Assembly (NCBI GenBank): GCA_949358305.1
Contig: OX442323.1
Location: forward strand, 1,426,001 to 1,490,000
Direction: 5' to 3'
DNA: 64,000 nucleotides
From: Strigamia acuminata
Lineage: Eukaryota > Arthropoda > Chilopoda > Geophilomorpha > Linotaeniidae
Positions 23,201 to 38,100 of the stretch are shown here, piece after piece (position 1 is the stretch's first letter; every line of letters starts with the position of its first letter). The notes under the pieces were generated by a model, which was not told the origin of the DNA, searched no databases, and saw only the letters and a list, made by a program, of their open reading frames with translations. A program made the translations under genes and the position numbers.

Positions 23201-25654
23201 AAACCTTTCTCAAAGAAGTTTCATTGACGATTAAGAACTAACAAGTAAGAAGGCTGCGTGCATCGTCCTTTGCGTAGACGACTAGACAATTTAAGTTTGT
23301 CCTATTTGTTTCGATCTTTCTTTATTTGAAAACTGCATCACGGACTGGACAAAAAGGCAGCTGCTTTTTTCCTTTTTTTTCCGTTTTTTTCGTTTTGTTT
23401 TCCCCTTCTTCTTTCCCGATAAAAGTTGCGATCTTTGCAAGTGGCAATTATGTTGTCAGGCGCTGCACCGACAGGGCGAGGTTCTCGTTTCCACATCTTT
23501 GATAGACAACTCTTGAGACCGACTGACAAGATGACCTTTCACCCAGTCATCGTGACGTCATAAGTCGACCTCCAATCGAGAATTTGCATTTGCTTCGAAG
23601 TTCGAACCGAACAACTTCTCAAACTCAATATTTTGCATCAGGGCCACGTGTTCGCTCACTCCAGCTTCCCTAAACGCCCCTACACGTGACAAAGTGTACA
23701 TTAGCGCATTGTTTCGAAGCTGCACGCGCGGAAACATCAGTCATGCGCAGTAGTGCCTCTTTACAAAGGGTCATGGTCGCTTATAGTTGGCACGTGGCCC
23801 GTCTGAATCTCAATGTGGCAATACGTCGATTCTGTCATGAATTTTCAGGATTCGATCGTACGATGTCGATATCGTACTACAAACATTGGATATAGAAATA
23901 CTGTATATTCAATGCGCATCTCGTTGCAGGTAATTTAGTGTGTGCTCGAGCTTAGGGCGAGAACAAAACGAGGAAGTTTGAGGCAGAAAGAAGGATGGTG
24001 GATGCATGTAATTTTTCTCTTTTTTTTTCTTTTTTTTTCTTTATTTATTTATTTCTTATTTTCCTCAAAGGCCTTTGAGAAAATAGTAGAACAAACTCCT
24101 CCCACACTGAGCTTGATTCACCAGGACTGATGATAAAAAATAAGTTACTTTGCTGCTCTTTTCAATTTTATTTCTATTTAATTTTACAATATTTTTTTTA
24201 TATTTGTAACATGTTTTATTTCTTTATTTTCTTGAGCTTTTGATTATTTTCAAAGAGAATTTAGAACTCCTTATGCAATTGATAATTTTTTGTTCATTCG
24301 TTTCTTGCCGTTGCCAGTTACAAGTGAAAATTAATTAATGAACAATTACTTCATTTACAACCCTCTCAACCCCGGCCCCACTTCCGGTAATGGTCGTTTT
24401 CCGCGTGGACAGCTTTCATCCCATCTCTCTCTCTCTCTCTTTCTCTTTTGCAAGGTCCATTTCCAATTGCAGTTCCCACACGAGAGCCGAGGGCATGCGC
24501 ATTCGACCGATTTCCTCACACTCATCCCCCGCTGGCAAAAGCGGAAGTGCGCCAGGTCGATCGCTACAGGCAATACGGGAGTCGGAGGGGGTCAACGATA
24601 AATAAAACAAATGAAAAAGGAAAAATGAAAATGAAAAATGAAAAATAAAAAATAAAAAGCATAAAGTAGAAAAACCTCCTCGAATGAAGTAAGAAATTGA
24701 GCTGAAATGAATTTAGCTCCCGCGTGCACTACTAGTATATTTCACCACATTTCAAATGACTAAGCTTATGTACTGTACCTAGTGTAATACAAACACATTG
24801 ACTATATACCTTAGTTCTTCGAGACCGGAAGTGGAGAATTTAGGAAGCTGCAACTCGTGATGCTTGCTCGTGTGCTTGCTATTTTACATCAATTAGGGCG
24901 ACACAAAAGGCGAATATGAACGCCATGGTCAATGTCGTTAATCTCGAAGCCCCTCTTGTCAGCCACTTAATAATGTCCTGCTTATTTTCTAATTAAGAGC
25001 TGAACCTACACTTGAGGGTCTAACGATGCAAAAGGGGGGGTGTCTGAATCTCCCACGAGGTCCCTATTAGGACTAGGGACGTGCGGGTTATCGTAGGCCA
25101 CATCAACGTTGCCTTCCAGACACGTGTCTGGATCAAGTGACAACCATATGGACATTTATCTCTCAAATTTACAATTAATTTACAACTCTAACTGCTGCTC
25201 ATTCTTCTCCATTTTTATCTCCAATCACTTGATCTATTCTTTTTCCTTTTTCCTTTTTTCTTTTATTTCTTTTATTTTTATTTCTTTCTTTCTTTCTTTC
25301 TCTCTGCCTCTTAGTCACTAGTCAGACCGGAAATGGTCCAATGAAACTCTTGTCTGCTCGCAGTCTGTATTTAAGTTAGAATTAGGTTATTACTACATGT
25401 TTTTGTTCCATTTAATTGCTGATTAAAGGGAATGTATTGACAGTAGGTTGTGTATTTCACAATAAGTTTAAAAATGAAGGAAAAAAAATGTTTGTTATTC
25501 ACTTTTGCCACCTGATTTCCTTAAAAGGAAAACAACAACAACAACAAAAATTGTTGCTGTGAGACAGGCAAAGGAAAAGAACAATAAGAAATACTGTCTT
25601 GGGAAATAAATTGTATTTACGTGTTGGAAGCTGTGTACTAAATGTATATATATA
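17247..25654. other. Non-coding region downstream of Dll
   Basis: No gene is supported. It includes (CCAT)n and (TTCG)n at 18724-18772, GAGCC/GAGCA pentamers at 19547-19600 and ACCAAATACCAA repeats at 22747-22786. Pyrimidine tracts lie near 20030, 22430 and 25240, with (TC)n at 24424-24441. Open frames of up to 212 codons (22408-23046) consist of poly-Phe/Ser low-complexity runs and random sequence. Confidence 0.6.
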
Positions 25655-25987
25655 TACCGTACTGCCTTGAATAAGGGCCGGGCGTAATTAAGCGCCGGCT
25701 CTTGATTAAGGGCCGGCCAACCGCCAGCCGAAAAACCAATAAGCGCCGGCCCCGAATAAACTCCGGGCGTGTTTAAACGCCGGGTTAACCGGAAAATATG
25801 TTAAAAACGTATGAATAATGTTAATAAAAAGTTAATAAAAATAAAAATTTGTTCAACAAAATTTATTTTCAACTTTTTTTTTGGATAGAGGCCTGGCTTG
25901 AATAATCGCCTGGTTTTGAATAAGCGCCTGGCGGGCGACTCGAAAAAAAAAATAAACGCCCGGGCTCTTATTCAAGGCAGTACGGTA
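25655..25987. mobile_element. MITE with about 30 bp terminal inverted repeats and internal GCGCCGG-type repeats
   Basis: The ends are TACCGTACTGCCTTGAATAA and its reverse complement, continuing into GGGCCGGGCG on the left and GAGCCCGGGCG on the right. Between them, short units such as AATAAGCGCCGGC recur in both halves, so the element is organised as clustered degenerate repeats around an AT-rich centre. TA-rich sequence flanks it on both sides. It is 333 bp with no coding frame. The superfamily was not determined. Confidence 0.8.
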
Positions 25988-26880
25988 CTGTATATATACA
26001 TGTCTTGTGTATATACGAAATGTTGTTGTAGGATATTTGCTACTATACTAATTGCGTAAGATATTCAGTTGTAATTAGTTCCTGAAATCAGAGACATTCT
26101 ATACTAGTAATGATGTAGGAAATGATACAACACCAAACGTTCTATTCTTACATTCTTGAAATAATTCTAGCATTTCTTGTAATTCACTTTGTTTTGGGGC
26201 CATTTGCACACTATTTTCCTACTACTGTACTGGTACTGCATACCACATTGGCTTTTGTCACGACTTTAGCAGTTACGAGGCAAGAAATGAGCATTTAATT
26301 GAATAATAAATTTTCATTAACAGTCATTACACTTGTTATACAAGTGCACACCCACCGAGTGACATAATTTTTTTTTAAATAGAAAGTTCAGTTTCTGCTA
26401 AAATTAAAAAACTTTAAAATATACCGGTATGTATTCTTTGATAAATTGTGGTATTTGTTTTTTGAATTTAGGTGTCCGCAGTGACTCAACATTGGCGACA
26501 CGAGAACACAAACACCGTCGTATCGGTTGTAACTCGTAACGAAAATGTTTACATTTTAATAACGAAGAAAAAAATGAATGATAAATCGCAGTGATTTATT
26601 TTTATTACTTTATTTTGTCCATACGGCCCATACGGTGGTGGTGTAGTTGAATCTGATGTCAGCGTTTAATGTATACACGCTGGGCTTATCTCTTTTATTA
26701 ATCAGATCACCGCTCAATGCCAAGTGTACTATTTCACAGGCTAATTATTGTAACACAACCCTTCCCGTAACCGGAAACCTGTTTCTAATTGGCTGGAAGT
26801 CCCTTTATTCAGCAAAAAACAAGAAATACTGTACGTATACCGTATATATTTTTTTGTCTTTTAATAAAGACAGAAGATAC

Positions 26881-27322
26881 TAGGTGCATTCCAAAACGCA
26901 GTGTTAGGCGTTTTACGCGTTTCCGTTCCATGTCGTTTTATGGTCGTTTTAGGCCTGTTTAGGAACGTCAAAACGAAAAATTTTTTTGCCCTCGTTTTAG
27001 CAATTTCGTTTTATGAAATATTTATACAATATTTAAAAATCTTTATAAAATGTTCAAATACTGACTAATTTTATTTATTTGTGGATGGAAAATGGCTAAG
27101 TTTATAACAGCCGACAAATTCACATCAACAATCGCGCCAATATCCAAGCACCATCGACGGCAGCCCTAACACCCAAATCGTGTCTGCTAAAACGTGTTTT
27201 TATACGTGTTTTCGTTTCAGCCGTGTTAGTGCCACAGACACGAAATTCTTCCGGATGTGACGTCATAACTGATAACACGACACGGCTGAAACGGCTTAAA
27301 CGGGAGTTTTGGAATGCACCTA
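26881..27322. mobile_element. MITE with TAGGTGCATTCCAAAAC termini
   Basis: The left end TAGGTGCATTCCAAAAC (26881-26897) is repeated exactly as the reverse complement at 27306-27322. The interior has an imperfect hairpin around 27212-27295 (CGTTTCAGCCGTGT and its complement) and many CGTTTTA motifs. If the target duplication is TA, the inverted repeat proper starts GGTGCATTCC. No transposase is seen. Related ends occur near 44059 (GAATGCACCTACTG) and 45750. Confidence 0.75.
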
Positions 27323-27429
27323 CTGTGTGTTCGTTTCGTTCGTTTCGTTCTTCTTTGCGGAGGAATGGATGAGAGAACTTGAGCAATTCCCCCCCTCTCT
27401 CTCTCGAAAACCCCTAAGGGGGTTCTCTT

Positions 27430-27500
27430 GCTACCTGGGTGCACGTGGTTTGCCATGCGTGTCCTGTGGTCAGTGAGGGTCGTCGGTTCATTCCCCCGAT
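27430..27500 (+). repeat. tRNA-derived SINE-like fragment
   Basis: A block CCTGTGGTCAGTGA followed by GGTTCATTCCC (27485-27495) resembles an anticodon arm and a pol III B box. The same CATGTGGTCAGTGA-type block recurs at about 59356-59370, where it follows a good A box. The remnant is truncated and low in confidence. Confidence 0.3.
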
Positions 27501-30500
27501 TTCTTCAGGTGTTTGTCGATAGAGGACGTACTTTGAAAAACGGACTTTGAAAAACTCTTAAGTAGTCGAATTAGCTCTCATTTGGAGCACAAAAACGTTT
27601 ATCGGATGCAATCAAATGTTTAACTTAGTACATTTTGAACTTGCAAATGATAATAACAACATCCTAAATTCCGAAATCAGGCAACGAATAAACAAACTCT
27701 GGCTAAAGGCCGAACGAAATCCCATGTTAATCCCCTCGTAAACATGAATGAAATAAAGCCGAAAATTTGTTTGCTGTAAACATTCAACTTAATGAGCACA
27801 TTTTTCTTCTCATTTTATCTGCTTTAATCATTATTTCAAATAGGCTGAAAGACGTCATATTAAATAATATGCTCAACGATGTTACAAGACCTTCGTGGGC
27901 CCTCGGCACTTTGATTTCTGCTATCTGCTCTGTCCGAAATTCTCACTCATTTTTATGCTAATTTTATCGTTTGCACGCACCTATTACAATTTTTGTTTTA
28001 TTCATCTTGAGAGTACTCTGTGAACGCCTCTGAACCTCTGCTGACACAAAATGTTGGGTCCGCAATAAGGTTGTAGGTCCTATAATATCCACAGGCCCTA
28101 GGCAGTAGGCACACTCCTACTCGGCCTGGAAATGGATGAATGGAAGATAGAACGCCGAAAATAATCGACTTGCAGCCGCGTCACGATTCAAACTTTGAAA
28201 AACAAATTTTAATTCGTCGTCTTCTCTCTTTTTTTCTTTTTTTCCGTAGAAATTTTTGCAAGAGATTTTTTTCTTTTTTTTTTCGAAAAATCTGGAATTT
28301 CAGAAATCTATATTTGAAATTTTCCATCTCCATCTTCGTCCTTGAACGCCTGAAGGATGTTGAGGAGAGTCCATTGTTTCTTGCCACCATCTTTTTATTT
28401 GTTTGTTTCTTTTTCTTTCCTTCTTTCTTTCTTTCTTTCGTTCTTTTTTTTGTTTTTTTTCCCGCGCAAGCGCCGGAAACAGCAGCCGGGCCGTGTGAAT
28501 GGAGCGTGGAAGGCCGTCACGCACAGCGCGAGGAGTGCGCGCCGGTGGACAATAGAGGATGCGGGCGTCACTGCCTCACATCCGGTCTAGCTGAAATTGT
28601 CCTCAGGACTTCTTCGTGCAGACCATTCACCTGATCAAGAGGTTTTTATAGTTTGGTTCAAGTGTAAATTTAAAAAAAAAATATTTTAGGGTTTCAAAAA
28701 AACATGTTGATGCGAATGGATATTTGAGATTGCAAAAAATAAATTAAAATAAAATAAATAAATAATAAAGAAAAAAAAGAAAAAAAAAAGAAAAAAGTAA
28801 ATGAGGAAAATTGTGGGTAGAAGGAAGTTGAAGTGTGATATGACGGAATGAGGATAAAAATTGATGGAATATGTTGTACTAGGCCTAGTATAAAAAAAAT
28901 AATATGAAAAAATGAATACAAAAAAATTGTGAAGAAAAATTTGCATGAAATGTTCATTAAGTTTTTATTGCAATTTTGATTTTAAAATATAATATAGAAA
29001 AAAGAATTTTCAAGTTTGTATTTAAAGAAATGTCACTTGTTTGAATAACATTTTTTCAGTTTTGAAAACAATTTAAAATGAAATAAAATTTTGTTTAAAA
29101 TTTAAAAATTAATATTTCTAATCGTATTGAAAAAAAATCAAAATATTCTGGCAAATTTTGAAATTGAAATTTTTAATTCTAACCTTTGTCAATGTTCTTT
29201 TATTTATAACTGAATAATCATTTTTGTTTATTTATTACATTTTCGACTTGAATCCATGTTGGCATTTTGAAAAATGATTACATAACAAACAATCGTTTGT
29301 CGCATCATTCAGACTCAGCCCTGATTTGTTTACATCATTACATCATGTGACGAAAAGTAACACCGGAAGTCATATATGATTGCAAATGGCTACCTGGGTC
29401 ACTTAATTACATATAATTAACAAGCTGCCAAAGCTGGATGTTCAAAATCCAATAACTTTTTTATCTTTTTTATTCATTTTTATTTGTTTATTTATTTTTA
29501 TTTATTTCTATTTATTTTTATTTTTACAACTTGACGAGCGACCATTTTCTTCTTTTTAATTTATAATATTTTGATTCTCATATTTTATTTTATTTTTATT
29601 TTTTCTTATTTACTATTTTTTATTTTTTTTTATTTTTTTACTTAAATTTTTTATTTTTGGTTTGGAAACGAACATTTGGAGGTGTGGCTTACCAAGTTCC
29701 CATGAACATGCAGCCGTCATTCTGGTTTCCATGGAAACATGAATTTTTATTTATTTTTTGCTTCTTTTTTCAAGACAGATGTTGGTTGCAGACAGTAACC
29801 AAGACAACACTCGCTTTCCGAGCTGCGCAGCCGCACGCAGCTGCCATGATGCGGGGGTTTGGTCATGGAACACACCTGCCCAAGATGTTGGCCACTCGTG
29901 GGAAGAAACATTTCACGAAAAACCAATAAAATTTATAAATTAAAAAGCAAAACAAAACACAATATCATTTCTCTATTCCACGTACGGAATAGAAAATGCA
30001 ATCTAAAATGCATGGAAAACAAATACTTGTACATTTTGGAACAAATCAAATAGCGGTACCTTAATCATTTTCATTAAAAATCTTGCGCGAAATAATTAAT
30101 TTAGTCTAAATTTTACTATTTGCATTTAAATGCATTGAAAAAATCTCGTGGAGAAATGTCGTAAAAATATCAATAAACGTAGCAAATTTAATTGTTCTTT
30201 GGTTTTTTTTTTAAAAAATTAAGCCTAAATCTGATAGATTAACGTGACAAATTGTATTCAATTTCGTGTTTTGCCATCGATCGTTCTCTTGTGTTGATGT
30301 TGAGGAACATTTAAGGCTAACATATGGTTATGCAGGACTGCCGGATGATTTATGAAATGTCATTTTCATGATCGCATCTGGCGAGGTGCTACCGAACGCA
30401 TTGTACAAGTTGACAAAAGGAACCACCTAGAGAGGCGTCACTGATGGATTAGCACCTGTACCCGCACTCAAACCGATGCCTACTTCCGGTTCGTCCATCC

Positions 30501-32134
30501 ATAACCACACCGATACAATGAGTAAACGGAAGTGTCGTCGGGCACCGATCACGTGGAACGCGGTTTGGACAAGTAGAACACGGGAACGGAACGGAACGGA
30601 ACAGAAAGGAACAGAAAGGAAGAGAACGGAAGAGAACGGAACAATATTTTTCTCGGTCGAATAAAAAACAGGTGAAAGTGGTATGTACCGGTGAGTAATA
30701 AATAAAGCGGACATTTTTTTAAAAAAAATTTAAAACATTTTTATTTTCCATTAAAGAAGAAAGAAAGAAATGTAAAAAAAAAGAATGAAAATAAAATGTG
30801 GGTTCGTTTGAAACGAGTTGTGCGTCAACCTTGGATTTTTCATCGGCCCTGCCTCCACTTCCTGTCGGCATAGAAATGGCGAGGCTGCCGCTCAGCCGTG
30901 ACCATCAGTGCTACAGAGAGAATCCCAGGGTCATATCCGCCCACCTTCACAAAGAATCGACGCCAGGTGGCAACTGGTGATGAGATGACACATTGTCGAG
31001 CCTAAAATTAAATGTGAAAAATGTAAAAGTCTGAATTTCGCATGAAATAGAAAGAAAAGGAAACATAAACGAATGGCATGTTTTTAATCGAATATGAATC
31101 TTTCAATGAGAATGAATTGCATTAGTGAAACAGCCCTTGCGGCCGCCAGGTGTCAGTCCCTCGAGTTATCGGTTGTCGTGTCCGACTGAGTGCGAATGCG
31201 AGTGCGAGTGCCAGAGTCGAGAGCGACTGAACTGACTTTTCTAGTCCATTGATTGGGAAAGAGGTGAAATTATAGGCATCAAATCAACTGGCACTCTATT
31301 CTAGGGAAAAAGTTGCCAGTCTTATGGAATGAGTGAGTCTCTTGAAAGGCTTGTCCGCTTGTGCTTAGTGTTCGAACCCTGTTATTATCTTCACTACAAT
31401 GCTCCTGTTTAGAAGCAAAATGGAATGGCACGCAACAAGACATGCTTCAATTGGCACGATACAACACAACTCACAACTCTCGCTCACGTGCATTCCATTC
31501 GCAGCCATCGATCAATTGGCATTTTAACTCGCGAATGTGATAGACTAACTTATTGCCTTCTATTTTTCTAGACTATCTCGCACAAACTCATTAATACAGT
31601 TTGAATAAAATAAAAATCAATAAACAAAACAGCTCTCAAGTCTCGAGTTTCCTTCCTACAGTCTCGAGTCTCTGCAGTCTCGAGCCTGGTGACACTTGTC
31701 TAATATTTCAATACAAAATTAATGACAACAACAATTAATATTCTATCAATTTTTGCAGGTGCCGGTATATCGCTCGCTATGTTTTATTTCTGCTTGGCAA
31801 AATTTGAAAGCTGGGAATTTTGCTCGCCGTATTTACACACTAATACCATGTTGTTTACTTGTTTCACACTCGAAATGGTATTGATTAGGCTTAATCCCCT
31901 GGTGACAAACCATGCAAGTGTATAAACATTAGAATTAAAAACTTAGGCACAGGTATTTGATTGCGGTAAAAGCACTTATTTTTTAAGAATGATTTATTAC
32001 CGGTGTCGTTTTCTTCCATCTTAAAAAATTTATGTTTACGTGACAAAAACAAAACTACGTAATAATAGCAATTTCGTTTTATTATTTTTAAACACTTTCT
32101 CATTAACACGAGTGATTTGTTTGCAGTAAATGTA

Positions 32135-32177
<43 letters not shown>

Positions 32178-35100
32178 GCAAACAAACAAACATGTAGATT
32201 TGAATGTATCGTGCGGCTCGGCTATTAGAATTTACACTTTTCTAGGTTTATGATACGTTTCAAACACCAAGAGGAATCAAATGTTAAATTATAGTCATAT
32301 GTACATGATTGTATGCGTTTGCGTAAACGAAAATAATATAAATTTAAAACAGGAAAGGAAATGTTGAGAATAGAATAGAATCTCCATGAGGGGAAACGGA
32401 AACCCTTTGACATCTTCCATTCTAAACCGAATTAACACAAATAAAAATAATCTGGGCCTAAAAATCGATTTTATTTTTAACTTTTCAATATCTCTGACAA
32501 AATATAGATTAAACAATCTTCAAAACAACTCAATAACCTGACATTTCGGAGCGCCGTTTAATTAAACTTTAAAATTGCATATTGTAATGGGAAAATTGGA
32601 AATACTGTAATGACCAATGATTAAATTTGCAATTAATATTTTGATTTATTTACGTGCAACGAAGCATTAAAAGTTTTGTATTTATTGGCAATCAAACATT
32701 TGTTTTGATGTTATATGTATTCATTGAGTAAAGGGGAAGTTAAATATGAAAGTAAACAGGTGTTGGTTCTTTTGTAAATGGGAATTTAATAGGATAAAAT
32801 CAATGAGGAAACTGATATCTATGAAATGTAAGCAGTCACTTAATGATGTTTAATAAATAATACTATAAAAAGGGAGCAATAAATTATTTTGCAAAGCAGA
32901 AAAGTGGGATATGTAATTTTTTCTGAAATTCATCCATTTTTGATGTTTTTTATTTGATAAAATGAAGTAACAGGTATAGGAATAAATTGAGTTATGAATA
33001 ATGAATTTGATTTTAAAATGAAAAATTGTGTTTATATCGAAAAAGAAAATTGACAATTACAAGGAATGATGTGAAATGCTATCAAAGTGAAATGTGAATC
33101 ACCATGACAGCAACCTTTTTTTTTAAAATTGATTTTTATTATAAAAAAAAATGAAAAAAAAATAAAGAAAAATGTAGTTCACCTAGAAATGAATAAAACC
33201 AAGAAAAGTAAAACTTTAAATACCCCTAATTCAACCGAATGCTTGAATGAACTGAACTTTCATTTCTTTACACTCCAAATATTATTGAAAAAAACTAATT
33301 CTTTTTTTTTAAGTGTAACCTATATACTGACACACTAATTTAAGTGTGTGTTTTTTTTTAAATACATGTGCAAAATTGCATGTAAAGTTAAGTTTCAATT
33401 TATATCCTGATAAACTATATATTATTTTCATCAAAATGGGTAGAAAATCTGTCGAGAACTCACGAATCACAATAGAAAAAGTCCAGTTTTTTCATTAAAA
33501 CTCATCTAATCTATTAAAAATATTAATATCTATTCAAATGCGTATACCTATCTCAACAATGCTGGTGAATTGCCGACCAAAGTGTAATTCATAAAATTCA
33601 AACCACAAATTAAAAATTCCAGCATTTAGCTCGCAATGTGAAATTCAATGCAAAGAAAGAAAGAAAGAAAGAAAGAAGAAGAAGAAAAAATATCCTCCAT
33701 TTGTTCACCTCACCCCCTCGCATTTGCCCTGCCCTCCCCGGATCTGTGAAACCACGTGACCCTGAGCAAAGGTCAATGACGGATGGCATGATTTACACAT
33801 CCCCGCACTTGGAAAACGAATTTTTCCGATAGCCAAGGCAATTACACTCCGTTCACGAGCAATTAATCGCACTCGGGCTATCGGTGTTCGGTCATTGGCT
33901 GCTCGGCGGCCCCTCCCAGCCCGAGCCCATTCGCTGTGCCTTCGGTTGCCCCTGTCATTAGGTGCGGCCGCCCGGGTTCCCAGACCCCGGCCCTGTCAAA
34001 TGCGAATGAAATATGCGCCCAACGCTGCTTCAACTCCATCATATTTTTCTCCTTCTCCTTCTCCCCCGCACTTTATTTATGGAGCCGGAATTTCATTTTA
34101 TTCCTCGGGGACCCCGAGCCATGGCCATACACGTATATTGCACGTAGTATAGTTAGTAATGCTAAGCTTGTACACCGTGCCTGCCTCTGCCTGTCTGCCG
34201 AATGCGGTTCTTGGCGCTGCCGATGCCGTGCGCTCACGGTGACGGATGAGGACGTTAAGAATTTGAGATTGACGTTGCTATGGTGACAGCACCGGGTGAT
34301 GATGGGTGGGGTCTGGCCTGGAGTCAGTCATGCTGACATTTTGTCACACAGCAGTGGACATGGGTCTGGGTCTGCAGTTTGTTCGCTGGCCACGCCCTGC
34401 TGGTGTCATCAAATGTCACTTCCTTGTTTTGTTTAGGGTGCAAAAACCAAACTTTAATAAACAACATATTTTTTAGAAAAATGGCTGCTGTTGTTAGATG
34501 CCAAATGTTAGAAAATGTTTATTTAGTTTTTATTTTGGCGTGTTATGTATGTTGACTACCGGTAAGGATAAGTGATGAAAATATTTAATGGTTTTAATTA
34601 TAAAAAAAGAAGTAATTTTACCGTTTTTAAATTGGTTTACTGCTAGATTAAATAGTTTTTGAGAAGAAAGCTAAATTTTTGTTTTTCATATCTCCAACTT
34701 TGGATTTAGATTGGATTTTTTTTGCGAATTAGGCTTAATATGAGGTTTATAATAATTTATTCCAAGATTATAAACTAATTTAAATTGGTCAATGTACAAT
34801 CTACATAACGTATATTGTACATAAAAGAAGTTTTAAGAAAAAATCAAATTGAAGCAATAAAAATTTACCTCAAACAAACCAAATGCCAATAATTGCACCA
34901 AATTGCATACAATCATGTACAATTGTATACAATATTGAGCAACAATAAACCCAAAACTCATTCATTGATTCATTCATTCAATTCAACCATTTTAATCAAT
35001 TCGATCAATTCAATCAATTCAATGACGATTCCCTTAAAAGTTAAAAGCAATTTGGTATAGGTAAAGTGCATCCGCCATCATCAAAACTGATCCTTTAGCA

Positions 35101-38100
35101 AATTGCATTTGGTTTCGTTTTATTATTTCATTTTCTATGCCGTAAAATGCGATTCTAAAATAGAGGAAATTTCCTCGTGTTACAGCTGTAGAGTATAGAA
35201 GAATCATTGGCACTCGTTCGAGGATCGGGCCACCAATTTCACGCTCTTGCCGCCTTTGAATGGCGCTCCGTTTGTCTTCAATGGCGCTTTATGAGCCAGC
35301 CAAGCGATCAATGCTCATGCTCATATGTCCGCATCGCATCCCTTTCCTGCTGTGATTTCAAGACGAAATCTTCCATTTTTACTATATTGCATTTTCCCCA
35401 TTGCTCACATAATTATAGCTTTTTTTGTTTTTTTAAAAAAAATTCTCGTTTGTTTCGCCAATCCGATGTATTTTTCCTCAATCCTCATTGCATTTTATTT
35501 CATCAAATTTAGTGCATTCATGGACTTACATTTTAAATTCAATTTTAAATTAATTTGCCTTTTTATCACATATTTAAAATGAAATACACCAACAACAGGC
35601 CAATCGTATGGATTTGTTTGTTTTAGGTCTAAAAAAAAACAAAATAAAAAGATTAAAAAAAAAACTTATTTACCGTATTTTACATGTTAAACTTAAAATT
35701 AAAGTTCATTTTGATCTCAAATTGTTTGTGAATGAATTAAAATTCACATTAGGCCTTAAATTAATTGTAGTAAATTTTCAAATTTCGTAATTATTGTAAT
35801 CCAAATCCAAATTATGCCTTCCTAAACTACAAATTATCAATTTAAAGTAATTCACATCTCAATCACAATAATCAAACTTTAAAAATAAAATATATTTAAA
35901 AAATAAAAAAGTAAAATAAAATTACAACTTAATTGTTTCATTTATTCAAAAACAAAGAAGAAAAACGCCTCGAAAAGTATTTGAGAAAAAATTGTATCAA
36001 ATGGCCACAGAATTTGTCATAAATTGACCCAGAGAGAAAGAGAGAGAGAGAGAGATTGTCAGAGAGAAAGAGCATACGTCATCAATCACTATTAGCTAAT
36101 AATCAATTAGTCGGTCGACACCTCATGCGGGTATAGTCCTGTAGGGGGACACCCCGCAGTGAGCTCGCTCGCGCCGCGTGCTGCGAGAGGAGGACCCACG
36201 CAGCGGGGGAGCTGCCCCTCGACAGCCTCTGCTCGTTGGCCGTGTAATTACTGGGCCATGCAAGTCGACAAAATGAAGAGCGAATTAGATCAATGGTCCG
36301 AACAACTTTTACGCTTCAATAGACACCACGAGCGCAACCGAGACAGATGAAGAAAGAACATCAACTCGTCGCTCACATTTGTCACCGTGCTTTATTCCGA
36401 AAACAGAATTTACTTACAAATGTCACTTTTGGTCTGACATGCCGAATAAATATGAAATTGTGTTACATTGCATTGCTCGGTTTGGTAGATCCTCCGATAC
36501 GCATCTCGTTGTGGGGATTGTGCGATTATGACTAAATTAAGACCGGTGCCTGGACCGGCGGCCGATGACGGTTCATGTTTGCACGAGAACGGTGAAGTGT
36601 TTGTTTCGAGTTTAGATTTATAACGGTCGGGTGTGTGGGATGCGTTAAGACGAAATCAGTATTTAAGAAGCAATTATGGTGAGTTTAGAAGCAAAATGTA
36701 ATGCTATGTAATTATTTAATAAAGGTTTTCGTTTTTTTTCTTTCTCTCTCTCTGTTCTTTTTTTTTACAACAGTTACAGTGTGTGGTGCTGATGTCATAG
36801 GCCTATTCTTTGACAAAGTGTGGTAAGTTCTATTGGTGAGTAAATTGAAGTTTTATTTAAATTTTTACATTTCACATTTATGTAGGTGCGTTTGTTGATT
36901 GATTTTTCTCAAATTCAAGAACTCTATTTACTTGTATGTATGTGCGAAATGCACATAACGGGAAAACTGTACAATTGTTCGGACTAGTCTTCAAAAAAAA
37001 TTATTCTAAAACGAAGAATTCAATTTTTTAACACAAAACATTTTAATTAAATTATATGGATTTGTGTTGAAAAATGTGAATTGTAGGCCTAAATTTTGAA
37101 TTTAATTTTAATTTTTTTAAAAATTCAACGGATCTTTCACCTGGTTAAACTCAACTCCCACGCATTTCATTTTATTTCCTTAAATTCTTTTCCCATGTAA
37201 TTTATTATGTTTCGACCGTTTTGACAGACAACTTGACGGTGCATTCAACTTGGGACAAAGAGAAAGCAACAATATTCAAAAGCCATTTATTTCAATTCAT
37301 TTCATTTTCGTATCACTCCGTATATAATAAAGAAACAAAAGGCCCAGTCACATCGGTCATCCCACTGAAAGCGCATGTTGCACGCGAGGCCGAGTCCGAG
37401 CCCGAGCCGCCAAAGTGCGCGGCGCGGAGACCCGAAAGAGAAAGAGAGAGAGAGAGAGAGAGAGGGAGGCGGTAACACGACACAGCGGCGCCCCATCCAT
37501 CGCAAGTGCGGTTCATGGAACCCTAAATACCGTGCAACGAGCACGCGTCCTGCACCGACCCTTTGATCAGAGTCACCGGCCGGGCTTGTCCGATTTATGT
37601 TGCCCTCTAGCTGCCCGATGCAGTTGCTCAAAGCGCAGACGAGCTGCAACAAAGTACCGTATTCCGTTAATGGCTTTTTCTTTTCCCCTTCTGTTTGCAT
37701 TTTGAGCCGTCAGCCATGAGCCATGAGCCATGAGCCATCAGGCGACACGACGAGGCGAGGCGAGGCGAGGCGAACCTAGGCGAACCTAGGACAGCCTAGG
37801 CGATGCGAAGCGAGGCGAGGCGCACCCTTGTACGCGCTGTGTGGCCTCCAGGCTGCGCACCGAGGACTGTAATTTGTTGTGCTATACATCAAAACAAGGT
37901 TGAAATGGGCCCACGGCACGAGACACGGTGTCACCGTCCAATCCCCAATCTACATCGCCAACTCAACTCACTTCACCTCGGCTCACCTCGGCCTCACGGC
38001 CATTGTTTTCTTCGCTTTTCAATGTTGACAGTTTCCTCTGCTCTGCTCTGCAGTCCTGCTCTGTGCGCCGATCGTGCGCTATTGTCCTATCTACATCTCT

